A DNA stretch of 64,000 nt from Dillenia suffruticosa (GCA_033439265.1 JAVTVX010000016.1:21580701-21644700), one strand, 5' to 3'; counted from the first letter of the stretch, positions 50,692 through 62,200 are shown. A program made the numbers and translations. The notes: generated from the sequence alone by a model not told the origin.

Positions 50692-51742
50692 ATGCCGATT
50701 TACAGAATAGCAATTGGGAGGCCAGGAGAGGCTAGCCAGCCTGATGCGCTCAAAGCGGCACTCGCAGAGTTCTTCTCTATGCTCATTTTTGTTTTCGCAG
50801 GAGAAGGGTCTGGCATGGCTTTCAGTATGATATCAATTCTCAAATTTACAAAGAAAGATATTAATAATTATTTAATATTTTAATATTTTCTCCAAAATTA
50901 AAAGGTGAGTACTAACTAGCGGGCTTGGCCATGGCAGATAAACTTACGGATGATGGATCAACGACGCCATCGGGCCTAATACAGGCATCACTAGCCCATG
51001 CGTTTGCTCTCTTTGTGGCTGTTTCAGTGGGTGCAAACATCTCAGGAGGTCATGTTAACCCTGCAGTCACATTTGGTGCCTTCATCGGAGGAAACATTAC
51101 ATTGTTGAGAGGCATCTTGTATTGGATTGCTCAGTTGCTTGGATCAGTTGTTGCTTGCGGGCTTCTCAAATTTGCAACTGGTGGGTTGGTAAGGCCATTG
51201 AACCATCCCAGGTTCTACTTTTCACCCTAAAACTAACAAAAGAAAAAAATTGACTTGACAAGCTCACAGTCTCAATTGAACCCAACATGGCTGAGTTCAA
51301 ATTGCTGTGGGGGCTCAAGCGTGCATATCTGTTGCCTAATTATAATTTTACACTTGACCCATTACAGGAAACATCAGCATTTTCGCTGTCATCTGGAGTG
51401 TCTGCATGGAACGCAGTCGTGTTTGAGATTGTGATGACTTTTGGATTGGTGTACACAGTGTATGCCACCGCAGTTGATCCAAAGAAGGGAAACATAGGCA
51501 TTGTTGCACCTATTGCAATTGGTTTCATAGTGGGAGCAAACATTTTAGCTGGTGGTGCATTTGATGGGGCATCAATGAACCCTGCGGTTTCATTTGGGCC
51601 TGCTGTGGTTAGCTGGACTTGGACCAACCACTGGGTGTACTGGGTTGGCCCGTTGATTGGTGCAGCCATTGCTGCACTTGTCTATGACAATATTTTCATA
51701 GGGTGGAGCACTCATGAACAACTTCCCACCACAGATTATTAG
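50692..51742 (+). CDS. TIP1-3: Tonoplast aquaporin TIP1;3
   Basis: Exons 50692-50824, 50938-51188 and 51368-51742 join to 252 aa, the same length as Arabidopsis TIP1;3. The N-terminus [20 protein letters not shown] and C-terminus HEQLPTTDY are typical of TIP1. Both pore motifs are intact: [11 protein letters not shown] after helix 2 and [14 protein letters not shown] after helix 5. Residues [20 protein letters not shown] and [16 protein letters not shown] match TIP1;3 better than TIP1;1. These channels pass water, and for TIP1;3 also urea, across the vacuolar membrane; Arabidopsis TIP1;3 is pollen-specific. The two introns lie at the positions usual for TIP genes. The leader carries the GTGAGA repeat. 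The gene looks intact. A G run at 51793-51806 follows in the 3' UTR. Confidence 0.95.
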
Positions 51743-52860
51743 GTTTTAGGTGTGAGAAGAAAGTTGGTGATAAATGTGAATGTGCAAGTAATTGGGGGGG
51801 GGGGGGTTGGTGGGCTTAGAAAGGAGTGATGAAATTGTATTTCTTGTATTTCTCTTTAATTGTAGGTACCTGTGTTGTTTTCTTTGTTTTCTAGGAGTGA
51901 AAATTTCCTTCCCTGTTTTTACTTGTCAAAAGGGCGTCTGTCTTCTAAACATTAAATACAACAAAGAAAATGTTGCGAGGAGTACAAACGCTGCTCGTCC
52001 CAAATTTTCATCTGAGACCAAATGTACAATCAAAGATTCAAAAAAGAGGGTGCCTTCTTACTGTCAAGTAGCATGAACCGGGGTTCCCAGTGGTTGGACT
52101 ACCCCACAATCCTAGTGTAAAAGCCAAGCAGTTCTCACGAAAGTGTATCAGTATCTTAACCTTATCACACCATTCTTCACTTCCACAAACTAGTGGTTTT
52201 TCTTCCTTTCGACAAACAAAACCATTTTAGGTGAACTCTATGCCAGTAAAATTTCATCTTCTGGATTCATAAACCTATTCTTGCAGAATTAGATTCAAAT
52301 GAAAAGAAATTCTTTCAAGGTAGAGGATGCTTTCATGCACTTTTTGGTCCTTTGTTGGCTGGTCATTATTGTGCTGTATCTTATCAGATCTCATTAGGAG
52401 GTTATATTAAAAGCATGTTTAGCACTATCATTATGTTTTGCTCACTGATCCAGGCATTGGCTCGGCCACTGGGACTAGACTGCACCGTAAACTCCTCTGA
52501 ATCACCTACATAAAAAATTTGAATCTGTAGGAATGGATTGTTGTTATTTGTAATGACTTGATGACTGAAGAAATATCTGGAAACCATAATGGCATAATTT
52601 GCCGACTCTGTGATGAATAATCCAGAAATATGTGAACTTTGAGGTTTGAACTCTCTAGTTTTGCTGCAAAGTTACATAAAATTGCTTACCATTAATCAAA
52701 TTTCATGTTTAATTTCAGAAAAGAGGAAAATAAAGGTAAATCAAGCTCCAGAAGACTATTAAAATGAAAGGTTTTGCTAATCAGGGGGATGAAATAGTTT
52801 TGGCAAAGCTTATATTTGAGGCAACTTCCATTGAACCAATGTTAATGTCATATCTGGTAC
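51743..52860. other. 3' flank of TIP1;3
   Basis: 3' UTR and spacer; apart from a poly-G run at 51793-51806 I see no repeat or gene in it. Confidence 0.45.
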
Positions 52861-52875
52861 ATATGTGGGAAATGT

Positions 52876-53205
52876 GAAGCATCGCTGTGCGGAGCAAGGC
52901 AGAATGGTTTTGGGTTTTGCCAAGGCTACCTCCACTGCGGTATAAACTACAGCACCTGCACTGCGAATTCTTCGTTTCTTCTGGACAGCATCATCTCCGT
53001 GGCACCAAGGCGCCGCCCTATGGTGAGGGCCTTCCCTGTTCTGGGCTTGAGCCCTCCTGCGGAGCTTCTCACCGCCCCTGAGGAGGGATGCAGAATGAGT
53101 TCTTCAAATACAGGTCCGGGAGGAGCCTTCAATCCAACTCCCCAGAAATCAAAGTCCAAAGTGATGTTGATCCGAAATTTTGTGAACCCTTCTTCAGAAA
53201 GTTAG
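52876..53205 (+). other. Unrecognised GC-rich open stretch, coding-like
   Basis: A stretch much richer in GC than its surroundings stays open in one plus-strand frame from at least 52861 to the TAG at 53205, with no starting ATG until 52999. It begins Cys-rich (GFCQGYLHCGINYSTC) and continues VAPRRRPMVRAFPVLGLSPP, with NPTPQKSKSKVMLIRNFVNP near the end. Other frames are also open over shorter spans. It looks like a terminal exon of a gene or a broken copy of one, but I do not recognise the family, and no upstream exon is evident in the preceding kilobase. Confidence 0.3.
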
Positions 53206-53487
53206 CTGTCAACATTTAAATCTGGAAATTAGACATTTTGGGATGAAAGGTGGCGACCCAGAGGTCATCTGTTACATTTCGTACCATTACACACTTGAAT
53301 CCTCTTTTGGTCCCTGGAAGATCATAGAACAAGAAGTTACGCCCAGAAGTGAGAATAAAAAGAAAAGCCCTACAAATCAAAATGTTGTAAGTTTTTCATG
53401 GTTCGGCTTGGCCTTACAACATTAGTTATTGAAACCCTCATTCTCATTCCATTAACCAAATAAACAATATGGGTTTTATTCCCATTC

Positions 53488-54081
53488 TTGAAACATATAC
53501 TCTTTAACCAAACACTCTCTAAACTTAACACAAATGGTTCTACCCACCTAGATGGTCGGATGTCAGGAGTGGGTAACATCTCTGCGATGAACATGGGTTA
53601 TAGGTTGGGGGATTTACAGTTAATGTTGGAGAGACACTCTTTCATGGTGGAGCTTTGGGGCATTAGAGAGGGTTTGAGGTTCCTCACTTGTCCGCCGTTC
53701 ACCCCTACTATTCTCGAGTTGAACTCGAGTGACTTGGTGGAAGCATTGTTAATGGAAGTTCCTCATACCCGTCGAGATTCTCATGTCATTTCGGAGTGCC
53801 AACAGTTTATGAGACGGCTTCATATTACTCAAGTTCAGTTTACCCATAGAGAGGGTAACTCTTGTGCGGATTTATTGGCCCGTATGGGTTTATCAGTTGA
53901 TCCGGGTTTCACGAATTTGATTCACCTCCTATAGAGATTTATCGCTGTCTAAGGAGAGATCTTTGGGGGTATTGCTTCATCTGGTGTTTAAGCGCTCCAA
54001 AGAGACAGTGTAATGATATAAACTTCTCTTACAATTTGATAATTTTAAATTCAAATTTTTATAAAAAAAAAAAAAAAAAAA
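53488..54081 (+). mobile_element. LINE 3' remnant with RNase H domain and poly-A
   Basis: The frame 53488-53934 carries an RNase H-like domain of the kind at the end of plant LINE polyproteins: LNTNGSTHLDGRMSGVGN, VELWGIREGLRFL, ILELNSSDLVEALL, SHVISECQQFMRR and HREGNSCADLLARMG. Two acidic positions expected as Asp are Asn (NTNGS; LELNSS), so it is probably inactive. The frame ends at a TAG and is followed by about 130 bp and an A-run at 54063-54081, as expected for a retroposed 3' end. Reverse transcriptase and endonuclease are absent, so this is a 5'-truncated or decayed copy. I could not fix the left boundary or target duplications. Confidence 0.8.
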
Positions 54082-54128
54082 TCTAGAGTTTAAAACTTCC
54101 CCACCCTTGTGTCCGAAAAAAAAAAAGG

Positions 54129-54246
54129 AAATTTCATTTATTAACCACTAAAGTCAAAGGTGTGAGAACAAGAAAAGTTTGTCTGAATTTTGCAATGAAT
54201 TATATTAGTTTAACAAGGGGAGCAATCGCAATTTGTAAACAGAAAT
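54129..54246. repeat. ~118-bp block duplicated at 58281
   Basis: The block from AAATTTCATTTATTAACCAC to CAATCGCAATTTGTAAA is nearly the same as 58285-58392. The two copies bracket the F-box gene and its truncated duplicate. Confidence 0.88.
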
Positions 54247-54481
54247 TTTCTACACTCCCATGTCAATACAATAACACACATCCAACACACTCTTGTTGAA
54301 ACATTGTTGGATTCAGATCACCATCCCCAACAAATACCATAGGGTGGTGGCCCTTGAATGATGACCAAGATAAATTCAAGCCATTCAAAATTTTACCATT
54401 AAGAAAAATTTTTAAGAATTTAATTGGTAGGGAAACTGTTATAAGAAACAAGAAAATAAATATCCTAAAATGATGATAGTT

Positions 54482-55145
54482 CCTCTAGCTTCGAAACTCA
54501 GCCACATTTAAAGAGAAGCCAAGGTCTTCTCCAATGGCTGAAACAGTGACAAGAATACTTGGAGTTGGGGGCGCAAGAGACCCAAGTTCAAAAGGAGACA
54601 GATCCTCAACTTTAGCCATTGTTATTTTTGGTATTCTTAAATATATATATTAAAAAAAAACTTATAATAAAAAAATATTAAATATGTTAGCAAAACAATA
54701 AAAATTTTATTTAAATTGATCTTTAATACTAATTTTACCTAAGCAGTAGCCTTCAGATGCCTCTTCACACCTCTTCAAAGTAACCTTCATATTACTGCTA
54801 TCTCTGTCTCATGCATTCCTTCAAAGATACCCACTTTGCGAAACCCTACGGTTCACTTACATAACAATCACAGTAATCCCATTATACAAAAACAAACCAA
54901 ACCCACCAACCATCAATCATAAGGCCATCAACAATAGCTGACTTCAAGATCTTCATCTGCTCAAGTAACCTGTCCAAATCTACCCCCTCTCAATTCATAT
55001 CAGTGGCCACCAGGAAGAACGTAGTGCCAGAAAAATCATACCCCTTCAACTTAGGAGGAGCCTCTTCAACCTGAAATTCGTCAACAGAATCCGGTGATAA
55101 GACTGAAGCTGATTCTCTATTCCTTCGCATCTACATTCCACTGTA
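54482..55145 (-). pseudogene. Unidentified coding-like fragments, minus strand
   Basis: Two pieces read like exons but belong to no family I recognise. At about 54617-54482 a 44-codon frame begins MAKVEDLSPFELGSLAPPTP and ends NVAEFRS. At about 55136-54925 a frame reads RRNRESASVLSPDSVDEFQV, then PPKLKGYDFSGTTFFLVATD, an in-frame TGA at 54992-54990, and LDRLLEQMKILKSAIVDG. The continuous sense on both sides of the TGA suggests a decayed exon. The DNA between the pieces is not obviously coding. Origin and function are unknown. Confidence 0.35.
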
Positions 55146-55890
55146 GTCGTAGACCTAGCAATTCTAACCAATCTGTTAAGATACAACACCTTCCGCTAGC
55201 TTAAGCTTTTAATTTCACTAGTTTAAACTTTTGGATACAATACATAAGATTACAGCTTAAGCTTCTGGATACAGAATATAAGATCCTCTGTCCTGAGTTC
55301 CAATCAAACTAAACAGTTAATCAAGTTGGTTGTTTAGCATCCAAAGAGTCAAAACAAAACCTAATCATAGTATTTTGCGGCATACCAAAAATGACCTATC
55401 TATCTAGCTTTTAATTATTTTTGAAGTACTGGATATTTTTCAAATTCTTGATAAATACTTGTCAGATAATTGATATTTTGCATAAATACTTTCGTGTCAA
55501 CACTTTTTATCCTTGCTTCATAGATCAAAACTCATACAACAACAAAAGTCTTTATCCTATTAAATAGTGTTGGCTATATGGATATTTTTTTGCTATTGCA
55601 CTCTATTTTATATCACATGTTTGAATTTGTGTTTTAATTTTATGCTGATTGGGTACCTAATGCTACCTTTCTCCATTATTCCAGCTTGAACGGGACATGG
55701 TGGAGTTAAAATGAGGGGTGCTATATTGGGATCGCTCTCAAAAAGATATGAAGCTTAAGATTCAAGGTAAAGGCCTATCCATCCCAGTAACGGGTACCAA
55801 AATGGTCTTGATCAAAGTTAAAAGGGGGGAAAAGGAAGAAAAAATGTATGAAAATGCACAAGAAGGTAAATACAATGAGGAAACAGTATG
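55146..55890. other. Spacer downstream of the F-box gene
   Basis: AT-rich DNA with a short imperfect repeat of AAGCTTTTxxTTTC-like and CTTxTGGATACA-like segments at about 55200-55280. No gene was recognised. Confidence 0.4.
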
Positions 55891-55897
55891 GTTTTCT

Positions 55898-57650
55898 TTA
55901 CGCATAAGATTGAGACTTCATATGAGGATGTGTGATATGTGCGCAATCATCCAAATGACCTCCAAATCCAAAATAATAGTAAGCAGCCCTTTCCTCATGC
56001 TCTATCGGCGTCTTTCTGCATCTGTTCATTGCCTTCCTCGTAGAGGCCTTTAGCAACTGCCTTGGACAATTTCGCCCGGATCCAAATCTGCGTGATATGG
56101 ACACTATTGTTGGTTCTGCTGGAGCTGCTTCCTGAAGAATACGCTTGGACAAGAATACTTCTTCACTCTCATCACCCAAGCCTTCCATTCCAACAAATTG
56201 CAAGTCATTTAGACCCGAAGTCACTTGATTAGCATAGTCTCTCCAAAAATGGCATTTTGTCATGCTTGGACTGCAGTAGCTGTTTGGATCAACCTGCATT
56301 AGCCAATTTTAGTATCACATCATATTGAAAAATCTTATGTTTGCGATTAGTAGATATAACTGTTCGAACTTCATGAAGATAAAAACCTACTGTTATGAAC
56401 AGTCTTTGTAAGAAAGGGCAGAGTTTGAGGAAATAAACCAAGACATTGATCCTATATTCCTCCATTGAGTTAGTGATCCACCATAAAGTTTTTAACTTAT
56501 CAAACCGGAACTCTCTGTGCTACTGAATTAGCACTGCAGATGTAGACACCGTTTGAATTGGTGCCTGAAATCCTCAAAATGAGTACCAACATAGATTTAA
56601 TAAGCTACACAAATTTATCAAATCATGCTAGTTTTACCTCGAAAAGCCACCCATACGGCGAAAGAACTCTGACATTTCTGATTGCCCAGAGAAGAGACCA
56701 CAAATTCTCCCCGCCAAAGGGGTCATGAAAAGGACCCCCTTGACAATCAAGCATGACATCTGCTATGCCTTCGGTATCCTTTAAACATACTCTAGGAAGT
56801 CGACCCCGAAAACTAAACTTCTCCAAACCAGAAGCAAATACATTAAGATCACTCAAGTCAGGACAGTCCAAGATGGTCAAGCTTTGAAGCCTTGAACCAG
56901 CTTCTATGCATAGCACAGACAGTCCGCTACACTTTGTGATTTTCAATTTTTCAAGAAACTCAAATTTTGAAATCCGATAGCCTATTTCATGTTTTGTTAA
57001 CTTGTCTAAGGATGATAAATGAAGCTTTGTAATGGAGTAATGTCTCGAGGACAGGAATCCATATCCAGTCCCGCTAGCTGGTTTATGGAGAGTAAGTTGC
57101 CAATCAAACTTCGCGGGAGATTCATGTTTCTCATTCCAGAAATCCAAATGAAGCTGATTACTGTATTTAATTTTGCAGAGGAAGATACCATTTTCATGAT
57201 ATTGATAAAGAAAATGCCTGCGAGATTTGCGATAAGAGTAAGTCTTGTGGAAGTCACTCAAAAACGCGTTGGTGGCTTTGACAATATCCTTAACAGTCCC
57301 ACGTACAGCCAAAGCTTTCTTCCACAGGTTTCTCCACCGCTTTGAAAGCAGGCTTGTTTGAACTGCAAATCTGAAAGGTGTCAAAGAAATGATGAGGCAT
57401 AGAATCTCATCAGGCAAGTCACTGATCAAGTCATCCTTCCTCTCTTCTTTTATATTCAGAACTCTGATCCAAGAAGAAGCACATTTGTTCACACAAAACT
57501 TCAGCATCAGAGGAAACAATTTCAATTATCAGAGATCAGAAGTGCATTTTTAAAGCATAATCAGATTTCTTACCCTGCAGTATTTTGAGTAGTCATCTCT
57601 CGATCCATCTTCTTCTTTTGCTGCTTCTTAATCCTTTCTTTTTTTCCCAT
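55898..57650 (-). CDS. F-box/LRR protein (FBD-like)
   Basis: The proposed exons 57650-57574, 57463-56638, 56510-56391 and 56293-55898 join in phase to 472 aa. The start reads MGKKERIKKQQKKKMDREMT. The F-box follows (DDLISDLPDEILCLIISLTP, TSLLSKRWRNLWKKA, about residues 35-75). Then comes a leucine-rich region (ITKLHLSSLDKLTKHEIG, LEKLKITKCSGLSVLCIEAG, LQSLTILDCPDLSDLNVFAS) and an FBD-type C-terminus (LNDLQFVGMEGLGDESEEVF, APAEPTIVSI). Such proteins are substrate receptors of SCF ubiquitin ligases; the target is unknown. Exon 3 is uncertain. The better acceptor (TTTCAG, exon from about 56561) brings an in-frame TAG at about 56521-56519, whereas an acceptor at ACAGAG just before 56510 avoids it. 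The gene may therefore be intact with a short exon 3 or newly broken. Two decayed relatives lie to the right. Confidence 0.75.
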
Positions 57651-57884
57651 GTCAGAATCAGAAAAGAGGGGTATTGGTGATGAAAACTAGGATTGCTTCA
57701 GCCCAATGGCTGTGAATTTCTTTACTGATTTTTGGGTAAGAGTTGATTTGTATATGTATAATTAATTCTATTTGATATAAACGACTTGTTTTGTGGGTCA
57801 ACCCTGTTGCCTTGGGTTCGCAGGAATTGTCTTTGTCACTCTCCACATGAGAATATTCCATGGTTATTACACTTCCGCGCTTCA

Positions 57885-58260
57885 GGCAAGTCACCGATCA
57901 AGTCAACCTTCTTCTCTTCTTCCATATTCAGAACTCTGATCCTACAAGAAGCATACTTGTTCACATAAAACTTGAGCATCAGAAGTAATAATTTCAATAA
58001 TCAGAAATGAGAAATGCACAAAATTTTTAAAGGGTAATCAGATTTCTTACTCTGCAGTGTTTTGAGTAGTTATCTCTCGATCCATCTTTTTCTGCTGCTT
58101 CTTAATCCTATCTTTCTTTCCCTTGTCAGAATCAGAAAAGAGGGCCCTGATGATGAAAAGTAGGTTTGCTTCAACCCAATGGCTGTGAATTTCTTTACTG
58201 ATTTTTGGGTAAGTAAGAGTTGATTCGTATCTGTACGATTAATTCTATTTAATATAAAGA
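57885..58260 (-). pseudogene. Truncated tandem copy of the F-box gene 5' end
   Basis: This block closely repeats 57412-57745, covering upstream sequence, exon 1, intron 1 and the first codons of exon 2 of the F-box gene. The start codon has changed from ATG to AAG, and the copy stops just before the F-box core, so it cannot encode an F-box protein. The shared flank includes GAATTTCTTTACTGATTTTT. Confidence 0.85.
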
Positions 58261-58280
58261 ATGACCTGTTAAGTTTCATG

Positions 58281-58400
58281 AAATTTCATTTATTAACCTC
58301 TAAAGTCGAAGCTGTGAGAACAAAGAAAAGTTTGTTTGACTTTGGCAATGAATTATACTAGTTTAACAAGGGGAACAATCGCAATTTGTAAAAAGAAATC
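58281..58400. repeat. Second copy of the ~118-bp block
   Basis: See the block at 54129-54246; here GAAATTTCATTTATTAACCT through AACAATCGCAATTTGTAAAA. The copies differ at roughly one base in ten. Confidence 0.88.
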
Positions 58401-60000
58401 AATAAAATCAATATAATATATCATCACACAAAACTGAGATAAGGTTTTTAAGTCTGCAAGGGAGCGGGTTCAACACTAGGTCAGCCCATAAACCCTTCAA
58501 AATTGGTTCGCACCAACTTGAGTCAGGGCCGCGACTGGTTCGCATCAGATGCTTTGTTTTCCTTATTAGTTTAAGGCGAGTTTTAAATTTCCCTCCCACT
58601 CTTTATTATTACAAACCTTTCCTCTTCCCACCAATTTTAACAACTCGATATGGGATTTCTCTCCCACCCTCTAAAGTGGGGAAGGAGCCAACTTCTTTCA
58701 TGTAGCCATAAACATTTCTCTCTTCATATAAAGGTTTTTAATTTGTGGCCAGATCGTACAAGGTAGAGAAAATGAAAAAATTAGTGGTGCCCAGATGGAA
58801 ATAAGGAAATTTATTCAATGGGTAAGAGGAGAAAGTGGAATTAGAAGTCACCATGCGTTTGACTAGATGAGGGGTGAGGAAAAGGCTAAGAGTGTTGTGC
58901 CTTGTACATATGAAATATCCTTGATGAAATGCATTTGCAGTTCTCAATTCCTCTGCTATGGGGGGTGCTTAGAGTCTTAAACAGGATAAAATTCATTCCA
59001 AGTGCCCATGAATTCTGAAATCCTAATTTAAATTCTTGGATATTGAAATTGAGCACAAATCCCCCCCCCCCCAACCATCACTTCTAAGGATAAGAATCCC
59101 CACGGCCAAGTGGAGGAATGAATCTGCCAAAGCTCTATATATCTCCATTTTTTTATTTATAAAACATTTTTTTTAGCAAGCTGCAAACTTTGTTGGCAAT
59201 TTGCTTTGTCTATTAAGTTTTTTTGGTCTAGGAGAAAATCAAATACCTTGTTCCTGTTTTTGTCCGTCTTATTAGAATTTTTCGTTTTTGAGCAAAACTT
59301 GTTCTTGTTTTACCTCTCTCTAGAGTTCATCCTGCAACCCAAATCTCTTTAACATTTCAAATGTCTACTGGTAACACCAAATTTTAACAAAATTGGTAAC
59401 TCGGAATGAAACAAATGAAAATGATTCAGAAGGGGAAGAGAGAAAGTGATGGAGATGAGAAAATTAGGGATACCCGACATAAGAAAAATAAGGAAATTGA
59501 ATCAAGAAGAGAAGAAGTGATGATGGAGAGAAGTCTAAGAACCAGTTGTGCCTTGGAAACCGAGAAAATTGAATTCGAAATCTATAGTTATGCAATTGAT
59601 TAGTAGATATGCTTCCAAAACACAGTTGTGCCATAAATGCATACCGAACTATTCTTTCATTTTTTACTAAAGATATGCTTCTAAAAGAAGTATAGAGGGC
59701 CGACTAATGGGTCAGGATCAACTCAGTCCACCAGTCCGATGTCAGCTCAACCAAGCCAATTTGCATGGTCAAGCTTAGTCACGAGGATGATTTGGTCCTG
59801 ATTCCTAGGTGGCCCATTTTGGCCTATGGCAATAAGGGTTCCTTGTGACGATGAGTTTACTTGCCACCTAGGGAGCAAAAGTAGGGCAAAGTGGAATTTG
59901 GAACAATGTGTTACCAGTATACTAAGTGTTAGGAGGGCCAAACCACAAGGCAAGAAGTCTCTATGTTGACCCTGAGAGTTAAGGCTTAAGTAGATCAATT
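58401..60000. other. Spacer, no gene recognised
   Basis: AT-rich DNA with a C run at 59061-59072. Short open frames (for example 59406-59603) are Lys/Glu/Arg low-complexity and unconvincing. Confidence 0.4.
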
Positions 60001-60049
60001 TTTGGTGCAGTTGAATCGTATTGTAGGACCTGTAGGTGAAAGGCTTTTA

Positions 60050-60640
60050 GATCAATGTCAAATTATGTGTGGGGAAATTAAATCATGTTAAATGTATAGC
60101 CTTACAAGAAGTATCAAGATCAATTTTGAGGTCACAACTCGCCTAGACCTTGTTTAGCATAATTGAATGATACTAACTGTATCCTACCAAAAAAAAAATG
60201 ATACTAACTGTAGCAACCACAAGAGGAAATGTCTAGATCAACCTTGATGCCAGGGTTACATAAGTCAAGTTTAGCATAATCAAATAATTAGGCGTAATAA
60301 CCATGGGAGGAGACTTCTAGATCAACTTTGACCTCAAGGGTTATTTAGATCATATTTGTTGTAGTTGAACCATTTTCGGTATAACAAAAATGTGAGGAGG
60401 CTTCTAAATCAATCTTGAAGTCAGGGCTTATGTTAATCAAGTTTGGTGCAATGAGATAGGGCCTAATAACTATGGGAGGATACTTTTAATTCAACTTTGA
60501 CATCAGGGTTATGTTGATCATATTTGAATTGATCGAGCCATATTCATGGTAAAAAAAATGTGTAATAACCACGTGATGATTATTCCAGATAAACCTTGAC
60601 ATCTGTGCTTACGTTTAAGGTTATCTTATAAAGCGCAGGC
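60050..60640. repeat. Degenerate ~84-bp tandem repeat
   Basis: An AGATCAACTTTGACCTCAGG-like phrase recurs at about 60050, 60117, 60235, 60319, 60406, 60489 and 60587. The later spacings are 84, 87, 83 and 98 bp; the earlier ones are less regular. Units also share a GTAATAACCATGGGAGGAG-like segment and a TAGTTGAACCAT-like segment. It is an old, diverged array; earlier weaker units may extend left to 59950. Confidence 0.75.
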
Positions 60641-61599
60641 AACAAAGATCTATAAAAGCAGGAAAGCAGCAATTTGTAACCTGACCATCTGTGTTGAAAC
60701 CTCCTCAGCTTAGCTCTTCCCTTGTTTTATAGCTAAGTTCAAATGGATTGAGGTTCATCTCTTTGGCAACTGGTTTGATCTCATCATTACTAAACGTAGA
60801 GATTGTGATTGAATTACTCTGCTTATTTTGGTTGTTAGGTAATGCGGAGCTACTATAATTCTTTTTCCTTTTTCTTCACCAAATTTCTGTTGATTATAGG
60901 AGCATTTGTCTAGTGATTTGATGGGTTATGTCCATGATTGTATTTGCAGACATAAATCCCATCATCTCCACTCTGATGAACGACAGAACTGCCTAAAGAT
61001 CAAGGAGTCTAGGAAGGAAATGTTCACGTGGTCACATTTAAAACAACAAAATTAAGATGCTGCTAGAATAAAGAATTGAGATTCATCAGAGCTTTTCTGC
61101 ATCATCCAGATCACCACGTAATGAAGATTCTTTGCACGGCAAAAAAGGGATTCAAACCATAGGTTGCAGATGTGAATTTCACCAATGTGCTTCAGCGTTT
61201 TGCTCCTTTGCAAGGCGCAAAATGCCACCAAATCGGAAGCCAATTACATATGCAAACCATGAATGATGAGTTGAAATCTGATTTTTGCCTCAAAATCTGC
61301 AAGAATGTAGATAATGATGTGGTCTGGAAGGCCCAGAAGAGCTGACATGATGAACATTTAGAGCTGCTGCTTCTCGGGGAACGAGGAACATCCAAGGATT
61401 TTTTTTCGGTGGACGAGACACACCAACAAAAGCCCTCTCGTCTTCCAACCCAGCTTCGTTGAAAACATGGAAGTTAAACATCAATCAGTGAGCTATACAA
61501 CAGTACTATCTATACGGATTGTTCTATAGTCTCAAAATTTCTGAATCTTTAAGTGTTTGACTAAGAGTGTGGACATGATTTGCTTACAAATGCAAAGGT

Positions 61600-62200
61600 C
61601 ATTTCTTTGCAATTCCAAATATCTATTTCTCTATCTTGTTCATGAACACTCTTTGTAAGGAAGGCATAACTCGAGGAAGTAAACTAATGCATTGAATCCT
61701 AGATTTTAATGCTCTTTGTGTGCTGATTTTTTATAGTTTTTTCCTTGTTAATTTTATTTCTCGAAATTCATTGAATTGAAAATTTTAGTTTTATGCTTTA
61801 TATTGATTTGAGGGAATCAAAATTTTGCAATAATGAAGATAAAAAATTGGCACCCCAACTGCAAAAACGTTGCCCTGTCCCTGAATCCAAGTCCAAATAC
61901 GTTATTTTATCGATGGTAATTAGGCTGCCAATCAAATTGCATGAGAGCTTGAAGCTTTTCAGCTTCACCACAGATTTCCAAATCGAGCAGCTTAGTGTTC
62001 CTCAAGCAATGGAACATGCCATTGCTTGCGAGATTTTGCCAAGAGGAGCCTTGTTTAAGTGACTGAAAGACCCTCATTGATTCAATAAACTGAAAGACTT
62101 TCTTCCACAGGTTTTCTCCACCGGGTTGAAAGCGAGCTTGAGCTGTAAACCTCAAAGGCATGAAGCACATTGTGGGATATAGAGCCATCCTCCTTGAGAT
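61600..62200 (-). pseudogene. Third, heavily decayed F-box copy
   Basis: Segments match the F-box gene at 55898-57650 in the same order and strand. 62188-62085 reads ALYPTMCFMPLRFTAQAR, then ENLWKKV, a mutated form of the F-box helix region. 61940-61920 gives FDWQ, as in the intact gene. 61685-61640 resembles its exon 3 (compare CTTTGTAAGGAAGGCATAAC with CTTTGTAAGAAAGGGCAGAG at 56405). The sequence between is shortened and frameshifted, with no full F-box frame. Confidence 0.7.

Noticed and set aside
55718..56053. 111-aa plus-strand frame
   Set aside because: It overlaps the last exon of the F-box gene on the other strand and has no family resemblance of its own.
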